Of a DNA stretch of 36,055 nt, positions 29,339 through 36,055 are shown in pieces. The notes under the pieces are model-generated. The model saw nothing but the letters and a program-made list of their open reading frames with translations. It did not search any database and had not been told where the DNA came from. The stretch is from JBJMHZ01 sp045807125 (GTDB taxonomy: Bacteria > Actinomycetota > Actinomycetes > JAWWOL01). The position numbers were made by a program, and so were the translations under genes. The DNA is taken from contig JBJMHZ010000022.1 in the NCBI GenBank assembly GCA_045807125.1, positions 1 to 36,055 on the forward strand, read 5' to 3'. Within the stretch, counting starts at the first letter, position 1, and every line of letters begins with the position of its first letter.

Positions 29339-30429
29339 GAGGCCACCCCCATGGCGAGCCCGACCGGCACGGCGACCAGCGGCTCGACGTAGGTCAACTG
29401 ATCCGGCGACAGGCCGGTCTTGCCGATGCGGAGGCTCGTCATCGGCGTGGCCAGCTCGACCGGCAGCCGGGTGGCGGCCGAGAGCCGCTCCGCCATGCCG
29501 GCGAGCCGCGAGCCGCCGCCCGTGACGAGGATCCGCCGCAGCCGGGCGGCGCCCTGCTGCGCGAGGTAGTAGTCGAGCGAGCCGCGGACCTCCTCGACGA
29601 ACGAGGCGCCCGTCGACTCGATCACCCGGCTCGCCGGGTGGCTCTCGGTGCCGGCGGTGGTCGCGCCCAGCATCCCCATCTGCTGCTTGACCGACTCGGC
29701 GTGCTCGAGCGGGACGCCCATGCGGTCGGCCACCGCCTCGGTGACGTCGGCACCGCCCATCAGGAGGATGCGGACGAAGCGCGGCACGCCGCCCTGGTGC
29801 ACGACGATGTTGGTGACGCTCGCCCCGACATCGACGATAGCCTCCGCCGGGACTCCCGACATCCCGACCTCCTCGATCGGCGCGAGCGAGCGCAGCACCG
29901 CGAACGGCGTGAGGTCGACCATCACCGGGTCGAGGCCGGCGCGGGTCACCGCGCCGAGCATCGAGGTGACCATGTCCCTTGCGGCGGCGACGAGCAGGAC
30001 GCGAAGGGTGCGCGTCCCGTTCTCGTCGACGACGTCCTCCACCGGGTGGTAGTCGAGGATCGCCTGCTCCACCGGGATCGGGATGAAGTCCTGCACCTGG
30101 AAGGGCAGCGACTTGCGGAGCTCGTCGGCGGGTAGCCACGGGAGGTCGATCTGGCGCACGACCACCTTCTGGTTCGCGACGCCGACCACGACCTTCTTGC
30201 TGGAGAAGTGGGCCTGCGCCCACAACTGCTTGAGCGCGTTCGCCACGGTCTGCTCGTCGACCACTTCGCCGTCCTTGACGGCACCGGCCGGCAGTGCGAC
30301 CTGACCGAAGCGCTGCAGGGTCGAGATGCCCTTGCCGAACGACAGCTCGGCTGCTCGTACGCCGGAGGTCCCGATGTCCAGACCGACGGCGGATCGTCCT
30401 GCCACTGCCGGATCGCCTGCCTTCCTCAT
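29335..30429 (-). CDS. pilM: Type IV pilus assembly ATPase-fold protein PilM
   Basis: 364 residues, actin-like cytoplasmic protein. Phosphate-1 VGLDIGTSGVRAAEL, phosphate-2 AIVDVGASVTNIVVHQGG and adenosine loop ILVTGGGSRLAGM are all present. It binds the N-terminus of PilN and links the platform to the motor. Start uncertain: the ATG at 30429 has GGAG only one base away. A GTG at 30405 gives the family-like MAGRSAVGLDIG, with CAGG about 10 nt upstream. First gene of pilM-N-O-P-like. Confidence 0.95.
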   Translation of the reverse strand: MRKAGDPAVAGRSAVGLDIGTSGVRAAELSFGKGISTLQRFGQVALPAGAVKDGEVVDEQTVANALKQLWAQAHFSSKKVVVGVANQKVVVRQIDLPWLPADELRKSLPFQVQDFIPIPVEQAILDYHPVEDVVDENGTRTLRVLLVAAARDMVTSMLGAVTRAGLDPVMVDLTPFAVLRSLAPIEEVGMSGVPAEAIVDVGASVTNIVVHQGGVPRFVRILLMGGADVTEAVADRMGVPLEHAESVKQQMGMLGATTAGTESHPASRVIESTGASFVEEVRGSLDYYLAQQGAARLRRILVTGGGSRLAGMAERLSAATRLPVELATPMTSLRIGKTGLSPDQLTYVEPLVAVPVGLAMGVAS

Positions 30430-30438
30430 GCTCCGGAT

Positions 30439-30468
30439 CGCAGCGCCCGCTCACGGGCGAGGGCTGCG
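30439..30468 (-). other. Hairpin in the pilM leader
   Basis: CGCAG/CTGCG and CGCCCG/CGGGCG stack into an 11-bp stem with a 4-nt loop and a small bulge. It ends 10 nt before the upstream pilM ATG, so it may affect which start is used or limit translation. Confidence 0.4.
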
Positions 30469-30487
30469 CTCCACGTCAAGGGAGGGG

Positions 30488-30513
30488 ATCGGTACGGCGC
30501 CTCGCGTGCTTGA
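30488..30513 (-). promoter_or_regulatory. FliA/WhiG-like promoter of pilM
   Basis: TCAAG (30513-30509), 16 nt, then CCGAT (30492-30488) on the minus strand, read as CTCA-N17-ACCGAT. It shares TCAAG-N14-TACCGATC with the pilin promoter. It gives pilM-N-O-P-like a promoter separate from the pilin unit. Confidence 0.65.
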
Positions 30514-30554
30514 GCAGGAAGGCCGACTTGTTGTAGGCCGAGCGGCGCAGTGCG

Positions 30555-30586
30555 GCCTCACCCGCCGGTGTGACGGCGGGCGAGGC
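30555..30586 (-). terminator. Terminator after the prepilin peptidase gene
   Basis: A 13-bp stem (one G-U pair) with a 6-nt loop starts on the base after the stop codon. It separates the pilin unit from the pilM unit. Confidence 0.75.
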
Positions 30587-31381
30587 TCAGTGGAACGTCA
30601 CCGACAGGTACGCATCGCCGATCTGCTGGCCCACCAGGATGGCGATGAGCGCTCCGGCGAGCATGTACGGGCCGAACGGGATGCTGGACTTCAGCCCGGC
30701 GCGGCGGCCCGCGATCAGCGCGATGCCGCCGAGACCCCCGACGAGGAACCCCATGAAGGCGCCGACCGCGAGCGACGACCACCCGAGCCAGCCGAGGAAG
30801 AGCCCGAGCGGGCCGGCGAGGTGCACGTCGCCGAGGCCCATGCCCCTCGGCTGGATGAACGCGAGGAGATCGTAGAAGGAGAACAGCGCCGCCATGCCGA
30901 TGAGCGCGCGCAGGTAGGGCCACCAGTGCCCGTCGACGAGGGTCTGGCCGAGCAGCAGCACGAGACCGGCTGCCCAGGCCACGTTGGTGATGCGGAACGG
31001 AAGCCGCTTGACGTCGATGTCGATCATCGCCTGGGCGACGCCCACCGCGCCGAGCACGAGGAAGCCGAGCAGCGCGACGTGCTGCTCGAGGTCGACGCCG
31101 ATGCGCCAGCCCATCGCGACGAAGACCGCACCGGTGAGCAGCTCGACCGCCGGATAGCGCGCGCTGATGCGCGTCCGGCAGTCCCGGCACCGCCCGCGCA
31201 GGGCGAGCCACGACACGACCGGCACGTTGTCGCGCGAGCGGATCGGCCGGTCGCACGCCGGGCAGTGCGACGGCGGCCGGACGATGCTCTCGTTGCGCGG
31301 CACCCGCCAGATCACGACGTTGAGGAACGAGCCGATCAGCAGTCCGAGGACGCCGCAGCCGGCGAGCAGGGCAACGGTCAC
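30587..31381 (-). CDS. pilD: Prepilin peptidase / methyltransferase (PilD)
   Basis: 264 residues, polytopic membrane aspartic protease. It cuts the leader from type IV pilins after Gly and methylates the new N-terminus. Seen: GSFLNVVIWRVP (17-28), zinc tetrad Cys40, Cys43, Cys65 and Cys68 (CPACD, CRDCR), catalytic Asp in AMIDIDVKRLP (121/123) and Asp185 in GMGLGD. Full-length bifunctional type. The GTG start lies 36 bp past the PilX-like gene. Its substrates, four prepilin-like proteins and one partial, are all encoded just upstream. Confidence 0.95.
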   Translation of the reverse strand: MTVALLAGCGVLGLLIGSFLNVVIWRVPRNESIVRPPSHCPACDRPIRSRDNVPVVSWLALRGRCRDCRTRISARYPAVELLTGAVFVAMGWRIGVDLEQHVALLGFLVLGAVGVAQAMIDIDVKRLPFRITNVAWAAGLVLLLGQTLVDGHWWPYLRALIGMAALFSFYDLLAFIQPRGMGLGDVHLAGPLGLFLGWLGWSSLAVGAFMGFLVGGLGGIALIAGRRAGLKSSIPFGPYMLAGALIAILVGQQIGDAYLSVTFH

Positions 31382-31417
31382 AGCGGAATGTCTATCAGCC
31401 GGAGGTCCCGACGGGCG

Positions 31418-32890
31418 TCACGTGCCGACGTACTCCAGCCAGAGTGTCGTGTTGATGATGCTCGCGAACGGCGAGTCGGTGTTGGGCGAGAACGTGATGG
31501 CCGGGTTCTTGATCACGTTGGTCTCGCCGGCCGACGGTGCGCACTGGTCAGCCGCCACCACCGAGCCGTACGCGCCGTTGCTCGACGTCTGCATGTTGAC
31601 CTGGTCGCCGGCGACGAACTGCCCGGTCGCGCTCGGGGAGCCGGCTGAGAAGTTCGATCCGGTCGCCAGGTCGGCCTCGGCGAGCATGAAGAGCCCGCTC
31701 ACCTTGGGCTGGGCGATGTTGTAGTGGTCCCAGTTGATGTTGCCGCCGACCTTGGGGCACACCTTGTTGTTCTGGGCCGTCGCGATGAGCGTCGTGCTGG
31801 TCAGGCTCGCGTTGCCGTTGCCGCTCGTGATGTTGCCGCCGCTGACGTAGTAGACGGCGTTGCCGATGACGTCCTTGGTGGCCGTCCACGTCGGCACCCC
31901 GCTGACCGTCCCGAACGACCAGCCGCGGAACGTGCCGCCCGACGAGAGGTCGGCCTCGACGGCGCCGGCCGCGGCGTTCGCGCACGGACCGGCGATCGAC
32001 GGCTTGCGCACCTTGCCGTCCGGGCACAGGTCGTACCAGTCGGTCTCGGTGTAGTCGCCGCTCTGCATCGAGGTCATGTAGATCAGCTTGCCGCTGATGG
32101 CCGGCAGCTTCATCGGCGGCTCGGTCTGCACCGCACCGCCCGGGTTGGAGTAGAACTTGTTGCTGGCGGCGGACGAGCTGGTCGACGACGACACCTCGCC
32201 GTAGACGGTCGGGTTGCCCTGCACGTTGATCGACCCGTTGGTGTGCACGCCGCCCTCGGTGAGCGAGTTGTCGACGTTGGTGATGGTCGTGCTCGAGTCG
32301 ATCTCCAGGTTGCCGCCGGTGAGCACGGCCACCTCGGGCCGCCACGGCGCGAAGATGTACTCCGCCTTGACCAGCCGCGTCTTCGTCGGGTTGGCCCGTG
32401 ACGGCGCCCAGCCGATGGCGTAGACCACCTGGCGGTTGGACGGCTTGAGGATGAGGAACTGGCCGCCGACGGTGGTCTGGATGCACTCGGGGTGGGCGGC
32501 CGCCAGCGCGTTGAGCTTGGTACGGGCCCACGATCGCTCGGCCGCCTCGGAGGCGAACCCGCCCGCCGGGGCCAGCCAGTTGTTCGGGTCGGCGGTGCAC
32601 AGCGGGGTGGGGTCGCTCGCCGTCACGTTGTCCGGGATCGGATAGTCGGCCACGTAGTCGGTGTAGGCCTTCTGGAGCCGGCCGAGACCCTGGTCGATGC
32701 CGTTCTCGGCCACCGAGAGCGCCTGCTCGAACGACACGTGCTGGCTGCTGGAGCGCAACGAGTTCGTCGCGATGCCGAGCGCGCCGATGACGAGCACGGT
32801 GACGACGAGCATGAAGCCCATCACCAGGATCATCGAGAAGCCGGCGTCGTCGCGACGGGCCCGGCGCATCGAACGGACGAGCCAGATCAT
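31418..32890 (-). CDS. PilX-like minor pilin / pilus assembly protein
   Basis: 490 residues. A prepilin-like leader (RRARRDDAG17|FSMILVMGFMLVV) precedes a hydrophobic helix, then a large soluble domain. The position five residues after the cut is Leu, not Glu, as in some tip pseudopilins (GspK/PilX type). The middle part (about 190-400; SSTTITNVDNSLTEGGVHTNGSINVQG, SGGNITSGNGNASLTSTTLIA) has short repeated strands like a beta-helix. Four or more cysteines suggest disulfides. The ATG overlaps the PilW-like stop as ATGA. Confidence 0.8.
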   Translation of the reverse strand: MIWLVRSMRRARRDDAGFSMILVMGFMLVVTVLVIGALGIATNSLRSSSQHVSFEQALSVAENGIDQGLGRLQKAYTDYVADYPIPDNVTASDPTPLCTADPNNWLAPAGGFASEAAERSWARTKLNALAAAHPECIQTTVGGQFLILKPSNRQVVYAIGWAPSRANPTKTRLVKAEYIFAPWRPEVAVLTGGNLEIDSSTTITNVDNSLTEGGVHTNGSINVQGNPTVYGEVSSSTSSSAASNKFYSNPGGAVQTEPPMKLPAISGKLIYMTSMQSGDYTETDWYDLCPDGKVRKPSIAGPCANAAAGAVEADLSSGGTFRGWSFGTVSGVPTWTATKDVIGNAVYYVSGGNITSGNGNASLTSTTLIATAQNNKVCPKVGGNINWDHYNIAQPKVSGLFMLAEADLATGSNFSAGSPSATGQFVAGDQVNMQTSSNGAYGSVVAADQCAPSAGETNVIKNPAITFSPNTDSPFASIINTTLWLEYVGT

Positions 32891-33504
32891 GTGATACCGC
32901 CAAAGTTGCGGAGCCGGTCCTGGAAGAAGACGACGCGTGGCTGCGAGCCCGACCCGGCGTGGGCGTCGTACTGCATCTGCGTGACGACGACCTGCGTCTT
33001 CGACGTGTCGGGACTCGCGCAGGTCGTCACGTCGGGCATCGTCTGCGTGACGACCGTGGTGGCCAGGTAGCAGAACGCGAAGTTGACGATGAGGGTGCGC
33101 GCCTCGACCACCTCGGTCGCTCCGGCACCGGTGCCCACCACGCGCACGACGTCGTAGTGCACGCCGTCACCGTGCGGCTTGAGCCGCCAGGTGATGATCT
33201 CGTTGTCCTCGCTCTTGTAGTCCGAGTTGTAGTCGATCCACACCTGCAGCTGGGTGTGCGTGGCCCCCGTGGCCACGCCACGGGCCTCGCGGACGTCGCG
33301 CCCCATCCGCTCGACCACCGTGCGCACGTCGCCGAGACCGGTCGTCTCGTCGTCGTCGTGCTGGAAGACCCGGTTGGCGGCGATGACGGCGCTGGTCACG
33401 CCGGCGCTCAGGATCCCCATGAGCACGACGGTCACGAGCAGCTCGACCAGGCTGATGCCGGCGTCGTCGCGGCCCCGCCATCGCTGCGCTCTCAGGCGTC
33501 GCAT
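32887..33504 (-). CDS. PilW-like minor pilin
   Basis: 205 residues. Prepilin signal RGRDDAG16|ISLVELLVTVVLMGI with the conserved Glu at position +5 (Glu21), then a pilin helix and a soluble domain (ERMGRDVREARG is typical of PilW/PulJ-type proteins). It starts one base after the stop of the PilV-like gene, with GGAG upstream. It is likely to form the priming tip complex with its neighbours. Confidence 0.85.
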   Translation of the reverse strand: MRRLRAQRWRGRDDAGISLVELLVTVVLMGILSAGVTSAVIAANRVFQHDDDETTGLGDVRTVVERMGRDVREARGVATGATHTQLQVWIDYNSDYKSEDNEIITWRLKPHGDGVHYDVVRVVGTGAGATEVVEARTLIVNFAFCYLATTVVTQTMPDVTTCASPDTSKTQVVVTQMQYDAHAGSGSQPRVVFFQDRLRNFGGIT

Positions 33505-33505
33505 G

Positions 33506-35194
33506 TCACTTCTCCGGCACGGCGAGGGTGGCTGGGAACGTGGTGGTGTCGTACGCCAGCACCATCGGCGACGAGCCGGTGACCTCGACCCGCACGTCGA
33601 TCCACGAGTTGGTCGAGAGCTTGATCGACCCGGAGATCGGCAGCGAGACGCCGAACTTCCGGAAGCCGGGGCAGCCCCACTGGGCGGCGTCGAAGGTCGC
33701 CGACGACAGCGGCGTCACCGTTCCCGTCGAGGAGACCGAGTTGAGGTAGACGCTGATCGTGCCGTGCGTCAGCGCATCGCCATTGGCCGGGGCGGCGTAG
33801 CCGACGAAGGCTGCCGAGCCGGAGACGAACATCTGGTTGATCTGGAGCCGCCAGTCCGCGGCCTTGGTCACGTTGGCCTCGGTGGCGCCCGATCCGCCGG
33901 CCTGCACCGTCCGGCCGGGCGTCGAGGCCGCGACGTTCGTCGAGTAGTCGTAGAGCCACGTGCTGACCGGGGCGGTGCGGTCCAGGCCCATCGTCGCCTG
34001 CGCCGTGGTGTCGGCCGTGTTGGGGTTGGCGTTGTGCACGAAGTAGCCGATCGCCGTGTAGTTCCTCGGCACGGTCGGCACGGTGGCGCCCGACGCGAAG
34101 GCGGAGCAGGTCACCGGCGTTGCCGTGCCGGTCGGCGTGGGGGTGGGGGTGGGCGTCGCCGTGGGGGTGGGCGTCGCCGTGCCGGTGGGCGTCGGGGTCG
34201 GCGTCGACGTCACGACGCCGTTCACGACGGTGTAGGTGTTGGTCAGCGTCTGCGACGCGGTGGCCGATCCCGGTTGCGCCCAGGACGTGGCGGTGAAGGT
34301 CACCGTCTGCGTGTAGGTGCCCGGGGTCCCCGGCAAGGTCTTGACCGCGAACACCACGACGCTCTTGGTCGGCTCCACGAACGCGGAGCCGGCCGCCGGG
34401 CACGTTGCCAGCGGCGTGTCGGTCGTGTCGTCGTAGAGCCCGTTGGCGTCCGAGTCGACGTAGTAGACGAAGGAGTTGTCGCTCGACGTGATGTTCCAGC
34501 AGTCGCGGGCGCCCAGGTTCTGCACCTTCATGCCGTAGACGAGCTGGCTCTGCGGGTTGAGGGTCGGGTTCTGGTCGCCGACCGCGGAGAGCTTGAACCG
34601 CGGCAGCGGCAGGCCGCGGACGGTGTCGGTCACCGTGGACGACGCCCTGCGGGTGTGCTGCTTGCCGTACGACGACCACTGCACGACGGCGGTGACCCGC
34701 TCGTAGTCGGCGCCGTACGCGTCACCGGGGTGCGCGACGTTGCCTGGCCTGGTCACGTACAGGTAGACGGTGAACGTGTAGTGGTTCGTCGTCACCGTCT
34801 GCTTGTGGTTGGCGATCTGGCCGGTGCCGCTGACCTGGAGGGCCTCCGTGCCCGTTCCGAGCCCTGGGTCGTAGCACCTGCCGCTGGCACTGGCGCAGGA
34901 GGTGATGGCGCCGTCGGACGCGAGGGTCGCGTCGGCGCTGCTGATCTGCAGCCCGTCCCGGCCGTACGTCATGTCGCGCAGCTGCTCGATCGTCTGAGTG
35001 AGCACGTCACCGGCCTGCTGGTTCTGCTGCGACGTCAGCGATGCCCGCAGACCGGTCATCGCCGCGGCGGCCAGGGCCATGAAGACGGCGGTGGCTATGC
35101 CGAGCGCCACCACCGTCTCGATGAGCGTGAAGCCGTCGTCTCGTCGCCCGAACGCTCGAGCGCGCAGGCCCGAACGGCCCAAGGGACTCCGCAT
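33506..35194 (-). CDS. Large PilV-like minor pilin with Thr-Pro linker and C-terminal beta-rich domain
   Basis: 562 residues, several times the length of an ordinary minor pilin. Prepilin signal FGRRDDG21|FTLIETVVALG with Glu26 at +5. Residues about 50-325 form the first soluble part with a calcium-loop-like DSDANGLYDD. A Thr-Pro/Gly-Thr linker (about 326-355) leads to a separate C-terminal domain (356-562; YFVHNANPNTADTT, WIDVRVEVTG), predicted beta-sandwich. The layout suggests an adhesin displayed by the pilus. The ATG at 35194 has only a weak ribosome site. It lies 62 bp past the pilin gene. Confidence 0.82.
   Translation of the reverse strand: MRSPLGRSGLRARAFGRRDDGFTLIETVVALGIATAVFMALAAAAMTGLRASLTSQQNQQAGDVLTQTIEQLRDMTYGRDGLQISSADATLASDGAITSCASASGRCYDPGLGTGTEALQVSGTGQIANHKQTVTTNHYTFTVYLYVTRPGNVAHPGDAYGADYERVTAVVQWSSYGKQHTRRASSTVTDTVRGLPLPRFKLSAVGDQNPTLNPQSQLVYGMKVQNLGARDCWNITSSDNSFVYYVDSDANGLYDDTTDTPLATCPAAGSAFVEPTKSVVVFAVKTLPGTPGTYTQTVTFTATSWAQPGSATASQTLTNTYTVVNGVVTSTPTPTPTGTATPTPTATPTPTPTPTGTATPVTCSAFASGATVPTVPRNYTAIGYFVHNANPNTADTTAQATMGLDRTAPVSTWLYDYSTNVAASTPGRTVQAGGSGATEANVTKAADWRLQINQMFVSGSAAFVGYAAPANGDALTHGTISVYLNSVSSTGTVTPLSSATFDAAQWGCPGFRKFGVSLPISGSIKLSTNSWIDVRVEVTGSSPMVLAYDTTTFPATLAVPEK
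34121..34208 (-). repeat. Simple repeat encoding the Thr-Pro linker of the PilV-like protein
   Basis: Plus-strand GTGGGGGTGGGCGTC-type units repeat imperfectly and encode alternating TPTP and TGTATP segments. The frame is preserved. Linker length is likely to vary between strains. Confidence 0.85.
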
Positions 35195-35256
35195 GTTGCC
35201 TGTTTCGGCAGGTGACGATCTCGCCTTGACCGCCGGACGGGCGATCCTGCGCCGGC

Positions 35257-35700
35257 TCAGCGGGTCGCCGAGTCGCCGGCGGTGCCGCTGGTGGTCGCCG
35301 TGCAGTCCGCTGCGCCCTTCGGCTGCATGCCGCCGCCGGCGCTGTCGTAGAACCACGTGTGCGACGAGCCGGTCGCCCGCGCCTTCAGGCAGTAGGAGCG
35401 CTGGCCGTCGTAGCGGATGACCCACACGGTGTCGCCCTGGCTCGGGACGATGGCCATGCCGTCGGCCATCAGCTGGGCGATCGTGCCGTAGGTGTTGTGG
35501 TCCTCGAGGTAGACCTCCTGGAACTCGGCGAGCTGGTTCAGGTCGGACTTGGCGACCGCGTCGTACGCGCGCTCGCGGTGGCCCAGGTACGCGGGGATGG
35601 CGATCGCGGCGAGGATGCCGATGATGAGGATGACGACGAGCAGCTCGATGAGGGTGAATCCCTCGTCGTCCTGCTCACCGATGAGGTGACAGGGCACCAT
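35257..35700 (-). CDS. pilA: Type IV pilin (PilA-like, probable major pilin)
   Basis: 147 residues, IVa-type prepilin. A 14-residue leader ends in DDEG14, then F15TLIELLVVILIIGILAAIAIPAYL with Glu19 at +5. The globular domain has a two-cysteine C-terminal loop (Cys104, Cys133; SYCLKARATGSS...FYDSAGGG). This C-terminal pattern recurs in the pilin cut by the right edge, so the two are paralogues. The ATG has GGAGG five bases upstream. First gene of the minor-pilin/PilD unit, with its own sigma-28-like promoter. Confidence 0.92.
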   Translation of the reverse strand: MVPCHLIGEQDDEGFTLIELLVVILIIGILAAIAIPAYLGHRERAYDAVAKSDLNQLAEFQEVYLEDHNTYGTIAQLMADGMAIVPSQGDTVWVIRYDGQRSYCLKARATGSSHTWFYDSAGGGMQPKGAADCTATTSGTAGDSATR

Positions 35701-35734
35701 GGAGGCCTCCGTCGGATGAATGACTTCCGCGATG

Positions 35735-35760
35735 ATCGGTAGCTCCCCCCGTTGCCTTGA
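35735..35760 (-). promoter_or_regulatory. FliA/WhiG-like promoter of the pilin operon
   Basis: TCAAG (35760-35756), 16 nt, then CCGAT (35739-35735) on the minus strand. It lies 35 bp before the pilin start codon and just past the tandem hairpins that end the upstream pilin gene. It gives a short leader with the GGAGG site. Confidence 0.65.
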
Positions 35761-35777
35761 CCTCCGAATGCAGCAAG

Positions 35778-35814
35778 GCCCGGCCCCCGGTCGTGTGACG
35801 GGAAGGGGCCGGGC
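35778..35814 (-). terminator. Second of two tandem hairpins after the partial pilin gene
   Basis: GCCCGGCCCC and GGGGCCGGGC form a perfect 10-bp stem with a 17-nt loop. With the next hairpin it should insulate the two pilin genes. Confidence 0.7.
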
Positions 35815-35820
35815 ACGACC

Positions 35821-35848
35821 GTGGCCCGCGGCGGGTGCCGCGGGCCAC
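35821..35848 (-). terminator. First tandem hairpin after the partial pilin gene
   Basis: GTGGCCCGCGGC and GCCGCGGGCCAC form a perfect 12-bp stem with a GGGT loop, about 54 nt past the pilin stop codon. Confidence 0.8.
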
Positions 35849-35871
35849 AGCCTTCGAGCTTGGTGCGATCT

Positions 35872-35904
35872 GGCGATCGTCAGCCGATCGTCAGCCGATC
35901 GTCA
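35872..35904 (-). repeat. Three 11-bp tandem repeats placing TGA in all three frames
   Basis: On the minus strand TGACGATCGGC occurs twice and TGACGATCGCC once, in tandem. The first TGA is the stop of the partial pilin. Since 11 is not a multiple of three, the three TGA codons fall in the three different frames. Confidence 0.85.
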
Positions 35905-36055
35905 CGGGCAGAGCGAGCCCATGACCAGGCCGCCGGCCGAGCTGTCGTAGTGCATCAGCTTGCCGGAGGCCGAGGTGGCCTCGATGCAGTACGAGGTGTT
36001 GCCGGTCGGCTTGGGGGTGATGAGCGCGACGTTGCCGGTGTAGTTGCTGGCGGCC
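35902..36055 (-). CDS. Second type IV pilin (C-terminal 50 residues, 5' end beyond window)
   Basis: Only the C-terminus is present, ending SYCIEATSASGKLMHYDSSAGGLVMGSLCP. It parallels the pilin encoded at 35257-35700 (SYCLKARATGSSHTWFYDSAGGG then Cys): two cysteines for a disulfide loop and the YDS(S)AGG motif. It is thus a paralogous pilin, transcribed in the same direction and followed by two hairpins. Whether this or its neighbour is the major pilin cannot be told here; a strong terminator right after it would suit a highly expressed major subunit. Confidence 0.8.
   Translation of the reverse strand, partial: AASNYTGNVALITPKPTGNTSYCIEATSASGKLMHYDSSAGGLVMGSLCP

Noticed and set aside
30405..30429. 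Frameshift or damage at the pilM N-terminus
   Set aside because: The odd spacing of GGAG to the ATG is better explained by an alternative GTG start eight codons on; the protein core is intact.
30476..30586. In-frame continuation after the pilD stop with a protein-like stretch (YNKSAFLLKHARR) suggesting readthrough or a small gene
   Set aside because: No start codon, no ribosome site, and the same bases contain the terminator hairpin and the TCAAG-N16-CCGAT promoter, which explain the sequence better.
28141..34208. Tandem repeats as a CRISPR array or mobile-element scar
   Set aside because: All are short direct repeats without spacers, lie in frame inside pilO and the PilV-like gene, and encode low-complexity linkers.
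35195..35256. Regulatory hairpin hiding the PilV-like ribosome site (CCTG-CCGAAA-CAGG)
   Set aside because: Only a 4-bp stem, likely by chance; not enough to claim control of the pilin to minor-pilin ratio.

Overview
This is a very GC-rich, gene-dense stretch of an actinobacterial chromosome (class Actinomycetes; I cannot name the genus). The evidence is the gene content and order: an sIHF-type nucleoid protein (mihF), BldD with its c-di-GMP motif, a degenerate PriA, and the blocks bldD/pyrR-B-C-carAB-pyrK-D-F and aroC-K-B-Q/pepQ-like/efp/nusB. Most genes run on the minus strand, so the window reads best from right to left. Only bldD and one large secreted-protein gene are on the plus strand.

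Layout from left to right. (1) 1-5.5 kb: the 3'-truncated priA, metK, coaBC, rpoZ, gmk and mihF, a housekeeping cluster led by a mihF promoter. (2) 5.8-16.1 kb: the complete pyrimidine operon pyrR-pyrB-pyrC-carA-carB-pyrK-pyrD-pyrF. Its genes are coupled by 4-nt or similar overlaps, and a PyrR-binding RNA hairpin lies beside the first Shine-Dalgarno sequence. (3) 16.0-17.0 kb: a 416-bp divergent control region, rich in GTNAC half-sites, and then bldD. (4) 17.0-20.7 kb: a GlcD-type FAD oxidoreductase (probably leaderless), nusB, efp and an M24 aminopeptidase. (5) 20.65-23.6 kb: an 891-residue secreted multidomain beta-sandwich protein, closed by a very strong hairpin. (6) 23.7-26.9 kb: the shikimate operon aroC-aroK-aroB-aroQ. 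(7) 27.0-36.06 kb: a type IV pilus locus in two transcription units. Unit one is pilin - large PilV-like minor pilin - PilW-like - PilX-like - prepilin peptidase. Unit two is pilM-pilN-pilO-PilP-like. A second pilin is cut by the right edge. The motor genes pilB, pilC and pilT are not in the window.

The most interesting signal is a regulatory one. An identical bipartite element, TCAA(G/T)-N16-CCGAT, lies upstream of the pilin unit, upstream of pilM, and upstream of the secreted multidomain protein about 10 kb away. It resembles promoters of the FliA/WhiG (sigma-28) class. If it is real, the secreted protein belongs to the same regulon as the pili, that is to a motility or dispersal programme, and it is a candidate partner in surface attachment. 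BldD, a c-di-GMP-responsive developmental regulator, is encoded in the same window.

Other points of note: a 22-residue glycine-rich insert in CarB, a PGHPPQ-repeat extension on PyrR, a Ser/Thr/Gly repeat inside PilO, a minor pilin with a Thr-Pro linker and an apparent C-terminal adhesin-like domain, and a three-frame stop cassette after the partial pilin. I saw no tRNA, rRNA, CRISPR array, insertion sequence or phage gene.
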